Positions 1-10,920 of a stretch of DNA of 64,000 bases are shown piece after piece (the stretch's first letter is position 1; every line of letters starts with the position of its first letter). The notes under the pieces were generated by a model. The model did not search any database and had not been told where the DNA came from. It saw only the letters and a list, made by a program, of their open reading frames with translations. Source of the DNA: Aquarana catesbeiana. Taxonomy: Eukaryota > Chordata > Amphibia > Anura > Ranidae. A program made the position numbers and the translations under genes. Location: assembly GCF_042186555.1 (NCBI RefSeq), contig NC_133325.1, positions 668,947,639 through 669,011,638 of the forward strand, in the 5' to 3' direction.

Positions 1-175
1 CTATTCTTGTCTGCTACAGTGAAAAACAGCATATTGTTCAATAGCTTAAGCTAAAATTTACTGAACGTGTCACAACAGTAAAGCAGGCTATGCATTAGTA
101 GATTTTGGTCCGCACATTTTACATCAGTACATTTAGGTTTCTCTGCATCCAATTTGCATGACAGGAGAGTGTGAC

Positions 176-358
176 CGGCTCTCAATGAATTCGGTTCACA
201 CAGCTCCGGGGCAGCCGCAGAGCGCACAGCAGAATAGTCCTGTGCATCTTTGGCTCCGTTTCAGATCTGAATTCAGGCAAAAATTTAGCCTGAAATGATG
301 AACGGGGATGCACCAGACCCCCTTCTGCGAGCCACAGCTGCACATAATGTGAACCCAG
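176..358. repeat. TTCACAC-end palindromic MITE remnant
   Basis: Inverted ends: CGGTTCACACAGC near the left and the complement of GGGTTCACATTATG at the right. The interior is richer in CpG than the flanks. It has the same terminal style as the elements at 12948, 29605 and 34246. It is short and its ends are worn. Confidence 0.5.
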
Positions 359-374
359 CCTCAAAGATATAACA

Positions 375-1200
375 TGTATAAGAAAAAAAGCTGTGCTATA
401 TATAAGTGATCAAAAATAGTGACCTAAAGAGTATTCATCTAGCATGGACAACTCCCTGTGTCACACGAACAGTTAAATACAATCACAAATGAAATGTGCT
501 AAATTATAATAAAAACATATATAATGAATGATAATATATAATATTAATTATATATTTTTTTGTTATAATTTAGCACATTTCATTTGTGATTGTATTTAAC
601 TCTAATGCCCTGTACACATGATAGGATTTTCCGACGGAAAATGTGTGATAGGACCTTGTTGTCGGAAATGCCAACCGCGTGTGGGCTCCATCACACATTT
701 TCCATAGGAATTTCCGACACACAAAGTTTGAGAGTTTGCTATAAAATTTTCAGACAACAAAATCCATTGTTGGAAATTCCGATCGTGTGTACACAAATCC
801 AACGGACAAAGTGCCACGCATGCTCAGAATAAATAAAGAGATGAAAGCTATTGGCCACTGCCCCGTTTATAGTCCAGACGTACGTGTTTTACGTCACCGC
901 GTTCAGAACGATCGGATTTTTTCCTCAACAAGTTTGAGTCAACATCCGTCAGAAAAAATCCATGAATTTTGTTGTCGGAATGTCCGATCAATGTCCGACC
1001 GTGTGTACGGGGCATTAGTGTGACACAGGGAGTTGTCCATGCTAGATGAATACTCTTTAGGTCACTATTTTTGATCACTTATATATAGCGCAGCTTTTTT
1101 TCTTATATTGTATTTTGTGTGTGTGTCTCACATTATAGTTGTGGCTGTTTTTTTATTATTTATGATTCATTTGAAAAGCGCAGTAAAATGATTTTTCTTT
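375..1200 (+). mobile_element. Hairpin-headed insertion with 14-bp target duplication
   Basis: The target duplication TCAAAGATATAACA lies at 361-374 and again at 1201-1214. Inside, a near-perfect palindrome starts two bases from the left junction: arm 377-509 pairs with 563-600 plus 1018-1107. The right arm is broken by a MITE at 605-1015. A single-copy tail at 1108-1200 contains GCGCAG and T-rich sequence. The design is the same as at 46910-47888. I infer a Penelope-like element copy with an inverted 5' end, but no coding sequence is present. Confidence 0.6.
605..1015. mobile_element. MITE family A, copy 1
   Basis: Terminal inverted repeats ATGCCCTGTACACATGAT and the complement of CCGACCGTGTGTACGGGGCAT are flanked by TA duplications (603-604, 1016-1017). 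The interior contains repeated TTGTCGGAA words on both strands. It lies inside the right arm of the palindrome at 375-1200 and is therefore younger than it. The TA duplication suggests mobilisation by a Tc1/mariner-type enzyme. Confidence 0.8.
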
Positions 1201-1359
1201 TCAAAGATATAACAAATGTCTTTTTCAAAAGTACTTCAAAAACTGAATGGACTTTCCCGAACAAAAAACACATTTACTATTGGAAATTTGTCTGCTCAAG
1301 AAAAAAAAATTCATACTGCTCTTTCTAAGGCAGACCATGCATTACAGTTTTATTTCCTT

Positions 1360-1720
1360 CACCCACGGGTTGAATGAAAGTAAATTGCTCGATTCCCCCA
1401 ACACAGTCAGTGTTGGTGGGGGAATCCCTCCTGCTGTGCTATTGTATTCTGACAGCGGGAGGTTCACCAGCTGTCAGAATACAATGATCACTGCCAGCAG
1501 CTATAGCCACCAGTAGTGATTGAATATATATATCTATATATATCTATATATATATATATGTTTTTTTTAAACGGACAATAAAGTTGATTGATAAATCAAC
1601 TTTAGTACACGTAGCCTGCCTATGGATGGATCGAAAGTCAGACGGTTCCTGCTGAACCGTCACTGCAGTCTAAACAAACATTTACTTGACTCCCCTTAAC
1701 CATTAGAAAATCAAATGAAC
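1360..1720. repeat. Dispersed repeat family F, copy 1
   Basis: Shared words with 55095-55350 in opposite orientation include CAGTCAGTGTTGGTGGGGGA, TGTCAGAATACAATGATCAC and the block around GTAGCCTGCCTATGGATGGATC. An AT-rich microsatellite (1526-1560) interrupts it. Confidence 0.55.
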
Positions 1721-1862
1721 TTTAATAAAACAGACATTTTCAAACAAAATTCTGTTAGTGTATGGAATTAAAGACACAATTGTGCAGGTGGAACCACGTG
1801 CAGCCAGTTCGATTTCAAAAGTGACAGCTGCTACTGAGGAGGAGACTTCTGCACGTTGTCAT

Positions 1863-1879
1863 GGGGGGGGGGGGGGGGG
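1863..1879 (+). repeat. Run of 17 G
   Basis: An uninterrupted G homopolymer, followed by GC-poor intronic sequence. Length in an assembly is uncertain for such runs. Confidence 0.9.
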
Positions 1880-1935
1880 CGTCTAGTTTGGGGATGGGGG
1901 AGGAAGGGTGGAATTGCATTTGTACAATGTAACAC

Positions 1936-2300
1936 CTTAAAGTGGTTCTAAAGCCCGAAGGTCTTTCCTTTAGGTGCAGATGCCCCCTCCACATACCATC
2001 CCCCCCTTATACTCACCTGAGCCTGATCTTGACCCAACAATGTGCACAAAAGCCAATTGTCAATCACAACTAATGAGGAAGGAGCAGGGTGGGGCTGACC
2101 ACGTTCTGTGCGTCTCGGATATACAGAGGTGGCTCAGGAGTGAGCATGCACAAGTGCCCCAAGAGCAAGCGGCTTGCTCTGGGGGCACACAGCAGGGGGA
2201 AGGGGTCTTCCTCTGACATTTATACTCTTCACTACAGACTTTCAATCAGCCAGTATCCTCTTCAACTGGCTCCAGCAGTTCTGCAGCCTTCTCCACTAAA
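1936..2300. repeat. Dispersed repeat beginning TTAAAGTGGTTCTAAAGCCC
   Basis: The start resembles other TTAAAGTGG-type starts in the window (8335, 51495, 56815), and the phrase TATACTCACCTGAGCC recurs in related form. No coding similarity was seen. Confidence 0.45.
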
Positions 2301-3656
2301 CTAGTATTACCAGAAGCTTTGCATTCTAAAACATTGCTGAGAGCCAAGCATGTGGGGCAGATCTGTTTTTTTATTTATGATAAACACTCCACTGAACTGG
2401 TGGGCCATGGAGTATCACACATATTCGGACTTTTCACCATAGGCCCTTTGAAAAAGCCAAACCCTTGTAAGTCTGTCAACGCAGTAAGGAGAACTAGAAC
2501 CATGTGAAGTTGCATAGCCAAAGCCAGTGGAGGAAGTTGTTGGCTGATCTGAGGTTAACAGCAGAGGTTGTATATGGAAAGATAGGGCCAGGGGCGGCAC
2601 AGTTAGCCCAACTCTATTAAGTATTAATTGTATGCGTATTAATTTGCCTTCAAAAAGTAAGATATGCAATCTGGTGGTTTTGACCAACAAGTCTAGAATG
2701 CCGAAAACTTCTTCTGCCTCCAGTTCCAAGATGCTTAAAACTTTTCCATAACTCCTTTTTTCCCTAATTTCTTCTCTTCTACATATAGCTAAGCAAAATC
2801 TGTTGCGAAAGTGTGCAATATCGTAATAATTTTACTGATTAAATAAAGCCCAATACATGCTGCTATAATTTTCATAAGGAGCTGTCAGTCAAGCAGAGTC
2901 GATTAGAACACTAAGTGCTCTGCTTCTCTCTCAACTGAAGTTTGCTGGAAACAGGATATTGAACAAATCAACAAATGCAGGATATTTGGCCAGACTGTAA
3001 AATACGTTTGCCAAGTTTCGATCAAGTAAAAACTATTTTTAGACATGAATGGTTTAAACTCGGCTGGAAATGCTAATGAGCTGTAATAGTATATCTACTT
3101 GGCAATACTGTGCCAAGGTAGAACACTGATCAAGAGGTATGCACATATAGCTAAAATATAGTGGCACTGGATTAGTGCCCTCTGCACTGTGTAGTGGAGG
3201 CAGGGTTAGATCACACCAGGAGGGGCTGGAAGAAGAGCAGAACAGTACTGGGAAAGGATCCAGAAAGGAAGGGATAAAAAGTCTGGCTAGCTACGACCAG
3301 CAGACAAACTGATACTGACCAGAAAGATTCCAAATATAAAAACGGATAAAGCATCACAGATATTATAGTGATGAAAGGAAAATTCGAATTTTGTTCATTC
3401 TATTAAATTCAGACTGATTAAAACAAAAACCCCAACCAATGCAGTTGTTAATATAAAAAAAAAAGATTTCCCTTCACTTTGTGTTCTGGAGTGAAAGTTT
3501 TACTTTATGTAACAGAGCAGTGTTACACGGACACCAATGTTGGGGATTATTATTGCAGTCACTGACACCAATTCTAGGGGTTATTACTTTCAAATCTAGT
3601 TTATAGAACTACATTACTAAATGTTTATTTTCTTCATTAAGAGTGTGAAGTAGACA
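2301..3656. other. Intergenic or intronic stretch, nothing recognised
   Basis: AT-rich sequence with no exon-like block, no clear inverted repeats and no recognisable transposon protein. A minus-strand open frame at 2415-2729 has no similarity I recognise and low-complexity codon use. Confidence 0.5.
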
Positions 3657-4552
3657 CGGGGGGGTATTTACTAAAACTTGTGCACACAGAATCTGTTGCA
3701 GCTGTGCATAGTAACCAACCAGCTTCTAACTTTAGCTTGTTCAATATAAGTGGGCGTAAACTCCCTTTGTTGTTTTGTACCTACAGGTAAGCATATAATA
3801 AGGCCCCTTTCACACGGGTGGACCAATCGGGTTTGCCTATCAGTTTTCTATGTGGACCCGATCAGACCAATCATTGCCCTCTATGGAGCGGCGGATGTCA
3901 ATGGACATGTGTCCATTGACACCTGCTGACATCCAATCTGATCCTGTCTGCTAAAAACAGACAGATGGGAAATCCGTTCCGGATGACAGTCAAATGAAAA
4001 TCGACAGGCGGTCTGTTTCCATCCGATCGCCTATAGAGGACAGCGGGCTGTGTCTCCGCTCAGCATAACACGGACAAGGACCTGTCATCTGCCTACTCAG
4101 AGGGGATCAGCGGACAGATTCCTGAGCTGAGCAGACGGATCTGCTGCTGAAGTCCGCCTGTCTAAAAGGGGCCTTAGGCTTACCTGTAGGTACAGTAAGG
4201 ATCTCTTAAACCGACTTGAATGCCGTCCATTAAGAGAGCTGCGACGAACCCATGAGGTCATTGCGGCTTGGCCATTCAAATAGCCAGAGCCTGCAAACCC
4301 AGAAGGAAGACTGGGTGAAGATGGATTCCCTGTCAGTGGTGACAGGGCGCTGCTGGAGGTATCCGTTTCACAGATAAGTCTGTCATAATGGGGGTGCATA
4401 CTAGCACATTATGACATTACCCTGCCGGGGGGAAGCTTTTTTCTTCATGATTTACTACAACTTTAAGCTTTAACAATAAAACCTAGAAGTTGATTAGTTA
4501 CTATGCACAGCTGCACCAGATTTTGTGGGCACCAGTTTTAGTAAATATCCCC
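3657..4552. mobile_element. Triple-nested palindromic MITEs
   Basis: The outer element has ends GGGGTATTTACTAAAACTTG and the complement of CCAGTTTTAGTAAATATCCCC and is split at about 3750/4465. Within it lies a second element with arms GTACCTACAGGTAAGC (3777-3792) and GCTTACCTGTAGGTAC (4178-4193). A third, with ends AGGCCCCTTTCACACGG and AAAAGGGGCCTT, fills 3799-4176. The outer family recurs intact at 13820-13971 and 55585-55755. Confidence 0.7.
3799..4176. mobile_element. TTCACAC-end MITE (family B1), innermost
   Basis: Ends AAGGCCCCTTTCACACGG and AAAAGGGGCCTT. The interior has repeated GATCGG and GACAGG words, as in 18713-19141. Confidence 0.65.
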
Positions 4553-4778
4553 TATTTTGTTTTATAAATCTGGCACTCTCAATTTCCTACAAAAGTTTTT
4601 CAGTACACCAGGCTCAAAAGATTTACTACCCCTGCTTTAATGCAGCTAGTGTAAATATCTGAACTTAATATTAGCCTCCTGTAATCCCCTGTACAGCATC
4701 TCTTAGACTGAGAAAAAGAAGGGTAACACTTTAAAGCCAAGAATAAAAATGTAATATTTTGAAACTTACCAATTCTTA

Positions 4779-5213
4779 TGCCCTGTACACACGGTCGGAT
4801 TTTCCGACGGAAAATGTGTGATAGGACCTTGTTGTCGGAAATTCCGACCGTGTGTGGGCTCCATCACACATTTTCCATCGGATTTTCCTACACACAAAGT
4901 TTGAGAGCAGGATATAAAATTTTCCGACAACAAAATCCGTTGTCGGAAATTCCGATCGTGTGTACACAAATCCGAGGGACAAAGTGCCACGCGTGCTCAG
5001 AATAAATAAAGAAATGAAAGCTATTGGCCACTGCCCCGTTTATAGTCCCGACGTACGTGTTTTACGTCACCGCGTTTAGAACGATCGGATTTTCCGACAA
5101 CTTTGTGTGACCGTGTGTATGCAAGACAAGTTTGAGCCAACATCCGTCTGAAAAAATCCTAGGATTTTGTTGTCGGAATGTCCGAACAAAGTCCGACCGT
5201 GTGTACGGGGCAT
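4779..5213. mobile_element. MITE family A, copy 2
   Basis: 435 bp with ends TGCCCTGTACACACGGTC and the complement of GACCGTGTGTACGGGGCAT, flanked by TA on both sides. The interior shares the block CGTACGTGTTTTACGTCACC and TATAGTCCCGACG with copies 1 and 3 (subfamily 1). Confidence 0.82.
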
Positions 5214-5628
5214 TAGTGTGGTAGCTACAATAGATCTCCTTTTTTCTGTTTGTGGTGATCCTGTCTGTCCTAGGGTGACAATGCTCACTCACTACACTAT
5301 ACAATGCCTTGAAAAAGTATTAAAACTCCTTGAAATGTCATCATGTTACAACCAAAATGTAAATGTATTTTATTGGGATTTTATGTGATAGACCAACACA
5401 AAGTGGCACATAATTGTGAAGTGGAAGGAATATGATAAATGGTTTTGAATATTTTTTACAAATAAAGATATGAAAAGTGTGGGGGGCATTCGTATTCAGC
5501 CCCCCTGAGTCAATACTTTGTAGTACCACCTTTCACTGCAATTACAGCTGCAAGTCTTTTTGGGGATGTCTCTACCAGCTTTGCACATCTAGAGTGACAT
5601 TTTTGCCCATTTTTCTTTGCAAAATAGC

Positions 5629-6539
5629 TCAAGCCCTGTCAGATTGGATAGAGAACATCTGTGAACAGCAATTTAAGTCTTGCCATGGATTTTCAATTGG
5701 ATTTAAGTCTGGACTTTGACTGGGCCGTTCTAACACATGAATATGCTTTGATCTAAACCAGGGGTAGGCAACCTGGGGCCCTCCAGCTGTTGTGGAACTA
5801 CATTTCCAATGAGGCATTGCAAGGCTTTCAGTTACAATTACTCCCAGAAGCATGATGGGACTTTTAGTTCTGCAACAGCTGGAGGGCCCCAGGTTGCCTA
5901 CCCCTGATCTAAACCATTCCATTGTAGCTCTGGCTGTATGTTTAGGGTAGTTGTCCTGCTGGAAGGTGAACCTCCACCCCAGTCTCAAGTCTTTTGCAGA
6001 CTCTAACAGGTTTTCATCTAAGATTGCCCTGTATTTGGCTCCAATCAACTCTGACCAGCTTCCCTGTCCCTGCTGAAGAAAAGCATCCCCACAACGTGAT
6101 GCTGCCTCCACCATGTTTCACGGTGGGGATGGTGTGTTCAGGGTGATGTGTAGCGTTAGTTTTACGCCACACACAGCATTTTGCTTTTAGGCCAAAAAGT
6201 TCAATTTGCTGTGTCCCCCACATGGCTTCTCGCAAACTGCAAACGGGACATCTTATGGCTTTCTTTCAACGATGGCTTTCTTGCCATCTTCCATAAAGGC
6301 CAGGTTTGTGGCGTGCACCACTAATAGTTGTCCTGTAGACAGATTCTTCCACCTGAGCTGTGGATCTCTGCAGCTCCTACAGAGTTACTATGAGCCTCTT
6401 GGCTGCTTCTCTGATTAATTCTCTCCTTGCCCGGCCCAGTCAGTTTAGGTGGATGGCCATTTCTACGTAGGTTTGCAGTTGTGCCATACTCTTTCCATTT
6501 TCTGATGATGTATTGAACAGTGCTCCATGAGATCTTCAA
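5629..6539 (-). pseudogene. Tc1-family DD34E transposase, decayed
   Basis: Fragments in order: an amino-terminal helix-turn-helix region (SWSTVQYIIRKWKEYGTTAN, 6539-6321), the WRKTN...HHPEHTIPTVKHGGG core with GSITLWGCFSSAGTGKLV (6235-6014), then GAKYRAILDENLLESAKDLR, FQQDNYPKHTA and SPDLNPIE (6114-5629). The enzyme cuts and rejoins DNA ends of Tc1 elements. The first catalytic Asp motif, normally WSDET, reads WGTQQ here. The Asp to Glu spacing is exactly 34 residues once a 52-codon hAT insertion is removed. Several frame changes and stops make it inactive. Confidence 0.88.
5759..5906. mobile_element. hAT-type MITE, 148 bp
   Basis: Perfect ends CAGGGGTAGGCAACCTGGGG and the complement of CCCCAGGTTGCCTACCCCTG, about 34 bp of uninterrupted inverted repeat, flanked by the 8-bp duplication ATCTAAAC at 5751-5758 and 5907-5914. 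CAGGGG ends and 8-bp duplications are diagnostic of hAT elements. Confidence 0.93.
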
Positions 6540-7039
6540 AGCTTGGGATATTTTTTTTATAAACTAACCCTGCTTTACACTTTCCCACAACTTTATCCCT
6601 GACCTGTCTGGTGTGTTCCTTGGCCTTCATGATGCTGTTTGTTCACTAAGGTTCTCTAACAAACCTCTGAGGGCTTCACAGAACAGCTGTATTTACACAG
6701 ATTAAATTACACACAGGTGGACTCTACTTACTAATTAGGTGATTTCTGAAGGCAATTGGTTCCACTAGATTTTAGTTTGGGCTATCACAGTAAAGGGGGC
6801 TGAATACAAATGGACACCACACTTTTCACATATTTATGTGTAAAAAATTTTGAAAACTATTTATCATTTGCCTTCCACTTCACAATTATGTACCATTTTG
6901 CGTTGGTCTTTCACATAAAATCCCAATAAAATACATTTAGTTTTTTGGTTACAACTAGACAAAATGTGGAAAATTGCAAGGGGTATGAATACTTTTTCAA
7001 GGCACTATATGTATGAATGTTGTCACCCTAGGACAGCAA

Positions 7040-9479
7040 GTGTTTAAGGACTATAAAACACCTACCCTGCTCCTCCACAACATAGTGGAAGATGTAAAAT
7101 AGTTCACACAGAGACCTGGAAAGAACACGAACTGATAAATGTCAAAGACAAAAAGAGGAGTTATCAGCTTACATGATTTCTGGAAGAATCAAGAGGTACT
7201 TATTGATCAAAAGCTTTCAATGGCATATATAATAGATCAAAAGGGCGCAAATAAGAAAAAAAAATATTTTTAGGGATTAAATGCACTTAATGCCAATCAG
7301 GCTTTATGCATTCACATATACTGGTTGAACATGCTGACATGAAAGAGGGCAGAGTGAGGGATGATGTGATCAGTGTGCGGATTCTTCTTCATTGTCAAGC
7401 AGCAGGCTTGGGGATTGCACCTGGATATGAACGCGAGATACACAGACTTACAATTCCTTTGGCAGGTAGAACAACTATCAGATATGTATTTCAACTATTT
7501 AACTGCTCTTCTTGGGTCCAGCTTTGGTTGGTTACTTTGCATATCAATACTAAGGGAGATTTAGTGGTGGGTCTCACGGTTCCTAACTAGCTATACGTTT
7601 ATGCAGGCTTACAACTTTGCAAGGCTTCATACTTCCCTTTTATTTAGCATTAATTACTTTGTCTGCGTCTGACCCTTCAGCTGGAGTGTCTGGGGGTCAG
7701 AGGTCACCTTTAAGTCTGACAGTTCCTGCTTTTACACCCTTTATGCTTGGAAGATGGAGACAGTGTGTGGGGTCAGGCAGTTGACATTTTGGCAACTATT
7801 ATAATTTGGGTGGCCCTTGACCCTCTCACACCAGCAACAGCATTTCCCACATTTCTATCCTGATTCCATTTAAGCTGAAGGAGGCAAATTGTGCTTTTAT
7901 TGAACTTCTCTGAACTCATTGCTTATGTAGCAACATGAAGACACCGCTGCTTTTTTGTAAGCACAGGGACAGGACATGTTAATTTCCCAAATACTATCTT
8001 ATAAAATGATAAAAGTGCCACTTGCACTAGACCTAAGGTTTTCATAATATCACCCAACATAAATGTCCCCCCTCTTTCTGTTTGTGGTTTATTCAACTGC
8101 AAAGAAAGCATCAGCAAGTAGCTTTAATTGCATCTCTAACAGAACTCGAATTAATCCTATTAAACTAATTATTATATCTTGGCTTAGGAGGTTTTTTTAT
8201 AGCTTTAGAACATCTCACTGATGGAAAGGATCACAGGTGGCAGATGTGCTGAGTTGCATTCATGGATGAGTTGAAGGCTACAGATAACGATGCAAATAGG
8301 AGCCTAATAATTCATGTTATAGCTCATTACAGCTTAAAGTGGACCTAAACTTGTCTACTTTACTCAGTCAGGGGACACAGGAGAGAGGGTAGCAACAATA
8401 AATAAAATGTTCAGAAAATACAGACACACTCAATCAGCAACCTATAAATGGCACATATGTAATGTTCAAGAAAAGTACACTGAGTCTACAGAACTCGTAT
8501 ACGGAAAAACACATCGACCTATATTATTCTTCATCTATAACATAAGGCTCATCAAAGAAGCAACTGTTCAAACTGGAGAACTCCAAAGGATTGAATTTTG
8601 TATTTTTTCATCTTTACGTGTTTCTTGAGTAATATTTTTTGGTATTTGAGTATTTCAATGTCCAAAATTGAATGATCTCTGGCACCCTGGATACAGAAAT
8701 CAGATATCCAAGTCATAATCATGTGAGTGAACATCAGGAGAGATTTAGCAAGAGTATTTATTAGCAAATAGAATATTTTATGATGTGATTCCAATCGGTT
8801 TTACAGTTTATAGTTTACACTGCAGCTCCAGTAGCTTTCAAAATATAGATGACAAAAAAAAAAATCAAACAAGAATTGCTGAAATGAACAACAAAAAGCA
8901 GCATGCTCTTGCTTTTTCAATCTTCATTGTTTCATTTAAAGTGGTACTAAAAGGTCTTTGTTTTGTTCAATCCATGCATGCTAATAAGTGTGGCAAAAAT
9001 CCCCCACTACTTAACACGCATGTTATATTCCCATAATGAATTTCTGTTACTGTCTGCATTTTGGTCTATTAAATATAATACTGAAAGCATTTTGTTATAT
9101 CGTTTTTTTAAGTCCAAAAATGTGTTGATCTTTTCAGAAATTCAAATCTGTCCTGTGACCTCTGCACACATTCTATGTTATCTGAAAGGTCTATTTAGCC
9201 CTCCCAGTACTTAACTTGGGATACAAGTCAAATAGTATCTATGCTTTGGAAATGAAGACAGTGGCATGGATGAATAGTTTAGCCCCCCTCCAAAAAAGAT
9301 GTTGTGTGTTGTCAGCCTACAATAGAAAATTAAGAGCCGGGTGCATTTCTAGCAAAGATCAGGTAGTTTTCTGTACTTGCGGGGTCTTTAGGAAACAAAA
9401 CACAGGGAAATTTGCATGAACTGCAAAGATGTACCAAATTCTTTTTGCCCTTCCCTGATGACCCTATTGCAATTTAGTT
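7040..9479. other. Stretch without recognised genes
   Basis: AT-rich sequence. Weak repeat traces: a TTAAAGTGGACCTAAACTTG start at 8335 and a TTTAAAGTGGTACTAAAAGG start at 8936. Short open frames on both strands lack recognisable similarity. Confidence 0.45.
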
Positions 9480-10920
9480 TATCATATTTTAAGCAACAGA
9501 CAGCATGGGTTAATGAAAAACAGAAGTTGTCAAACAAATCTTATTACTTTTTATGAAGAGGTAAGTAAAACCATAGACAGAGGGGTGGCTGTGGACGTGG
9601 TATACTTGGATTTTGCAAAAGTGTTCGATACAGTTCCCACACACAGGTCGTGTGTAAGGTAAAGCCTACAGGCTCGAAAAGATCAGTTTGTAAATGGATA
9701 GAAAACTGACTAAAAGACAGAATTCAGAGAGTAGTGGTTAATGAATCTTACACTGAGTGGTCTAAGGTTATTAGTGGTGTACCCCAAGGTTCAGTGTTGG
9801 GACCCTTATTTTCTAATACCTTTATAAATGATATAGGGTCTGGGATTAAAAGTACCATTTCAGTCTTTGCTGACGACACCAAACTATGCAGTGGAATAAC
9901 GTCCTTACAGGATGTCTCCAACTTACTAGCCGACCTCAATGCACTGTTTAATTGGGCGACTATGTGGCAGATGAGGTTTAATGTTGATAAATGTAAAGTT
10001 ATGCACTTGAGGGGCTAAGAATATTCATGCATCATACATACTAGGGGGAGTACAACTGGGGGAATCCGTGGTGGAGAAGGATCTGGGGGTTTTGGTAGAT
10101 CATAAGCTTAATAATGTCATGCAATGCCAAGCTGCGGTTACCAAAGCGAGCAAAAACCTTTCTTGTATTAGGAGAGGTATGGACTTCAGAGAGAGAGAGA
10201 TCATTTTGCCCCTGTACAAATCATTAGTAAGACCTCATCTGGAATATGCAGTTCAGTTTTGGGCACCAGTTCTCAAAAAGGATATCGGGGAACTGCAGAA
10301 AGTGCAGAGAAGGGCAACCAAACTGATAAGAGGCATGGAGGAGCTCAGCAAGGAGGACAGATTAGAGGAACTGAATTTATTCTCTCTTGAGAAGAGGAAA
10401 GTAAGGGGGGATATGATCAACATGTACAAATATATAAGGGGTCCATATAGTGAACTTGGTGTTGGGTTATTCACTTTACAGTCAACACAGTGGACAAGGG
10501 GGCACTCTTTATGCTTAGAGGAAACAAAGATTTCATCTCCAAATACGGAAAGGTTTCTTCACAGTAAGAGCTGTGAAAATGTGGAATAGACTACCGCCAG
10601 AGGTGGTTCTGGACAGCTCAGTAGATTGTTTTAAGACAGGCCTTAGTTCTTTACTAAATGTACAGAATATAATTTGGTACTGACGTTTATAGGCAAAGTT
10701 GATCCAGGAAAAATCCAATTGCCTCTCAGGGGATCAGGAAGGAAATTTTTCCCCTGCTGTAGCAAAATTGGAGCATGCTTTGCAGGGATTTTCTACCTTC
10801 CTCTGGATTAACTGTAAGTATAGGAATGTGCATATGGGATCGTATGATATTTTTAATTTATTTTTTATGGTTGAACTAGATGGACTTGTGCCTTTTTTCA
10901 ACCTCACTATGTAAGTATAT
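9480..10920 (+). mobile_element. 5'-truncated CR1-like LINE
   Basis: The sequence starts inside a reverse transcriptase domain and ends with the typical 3' tail GTTGAACTAGATGGACTTGTG then CAACCTCACTATGTAA. There are no terminal repeats. The element is in antisense orientation to CUX1. The 5' truncation is usual for LINEs. Confidence 0.85.
9492..10589 (+). pseudogene. CR1-clade reverse transcriptase fragment
   Basis: Visible blocks: GVAVDVVYLDFAKVFDTVP (motif A, near 9585), SGVPQGSVLGPLFSNTFIND (motif B region), VFADDTKLCSG (catalytic motif C with the two Asp), NVDKCKVMHLRG, then EKDLGVLVDHKLNNVMQCQA and KRKVRGDMINMYKYIRG near the carboxyl end. The enzyme copies element RNA into DNA at the target nick. 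The frame breaks near 9650 and at 10018-10068, where a stop follows MHLRG. The nuclease domain is absent. Assignment to CR1 rather than L2 rests on the tail and on the MYKYIRG block. Confidence 0.85.

Larger units (their letters stand above)
5301..7008 (-). mobile_element. Tc1-like transposon with nested hAT MITE
   Basis: Long inverted repeats start ATGCCTTGAAAAAGTATT at the left and end AATACTTTTTCAAGGCACTA at the right, about 200 bp each. Between them is a decayed transposase on the minus strand. The whole sits between CTGTCCTAGGGTGACAA (5265-5281) and its complement near 7020, so it appears to have entered the loop of an older palindrome. A TA duplication is plausible at both borders. Confidence 0.88.

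Noticed and set aside
4097..4399. 100-codon minus-strand open frame
   Set aside because: It spans the end of an inner MITE and the middle repeat in a GC-richer patch. No homology, and repeats explain it.
7220..7600. A third hairpin-headed insertion
   Set aside because: GGGCGCAAATAAG resembles tails of such elements, but no arms or 14-bp duplication could be found.
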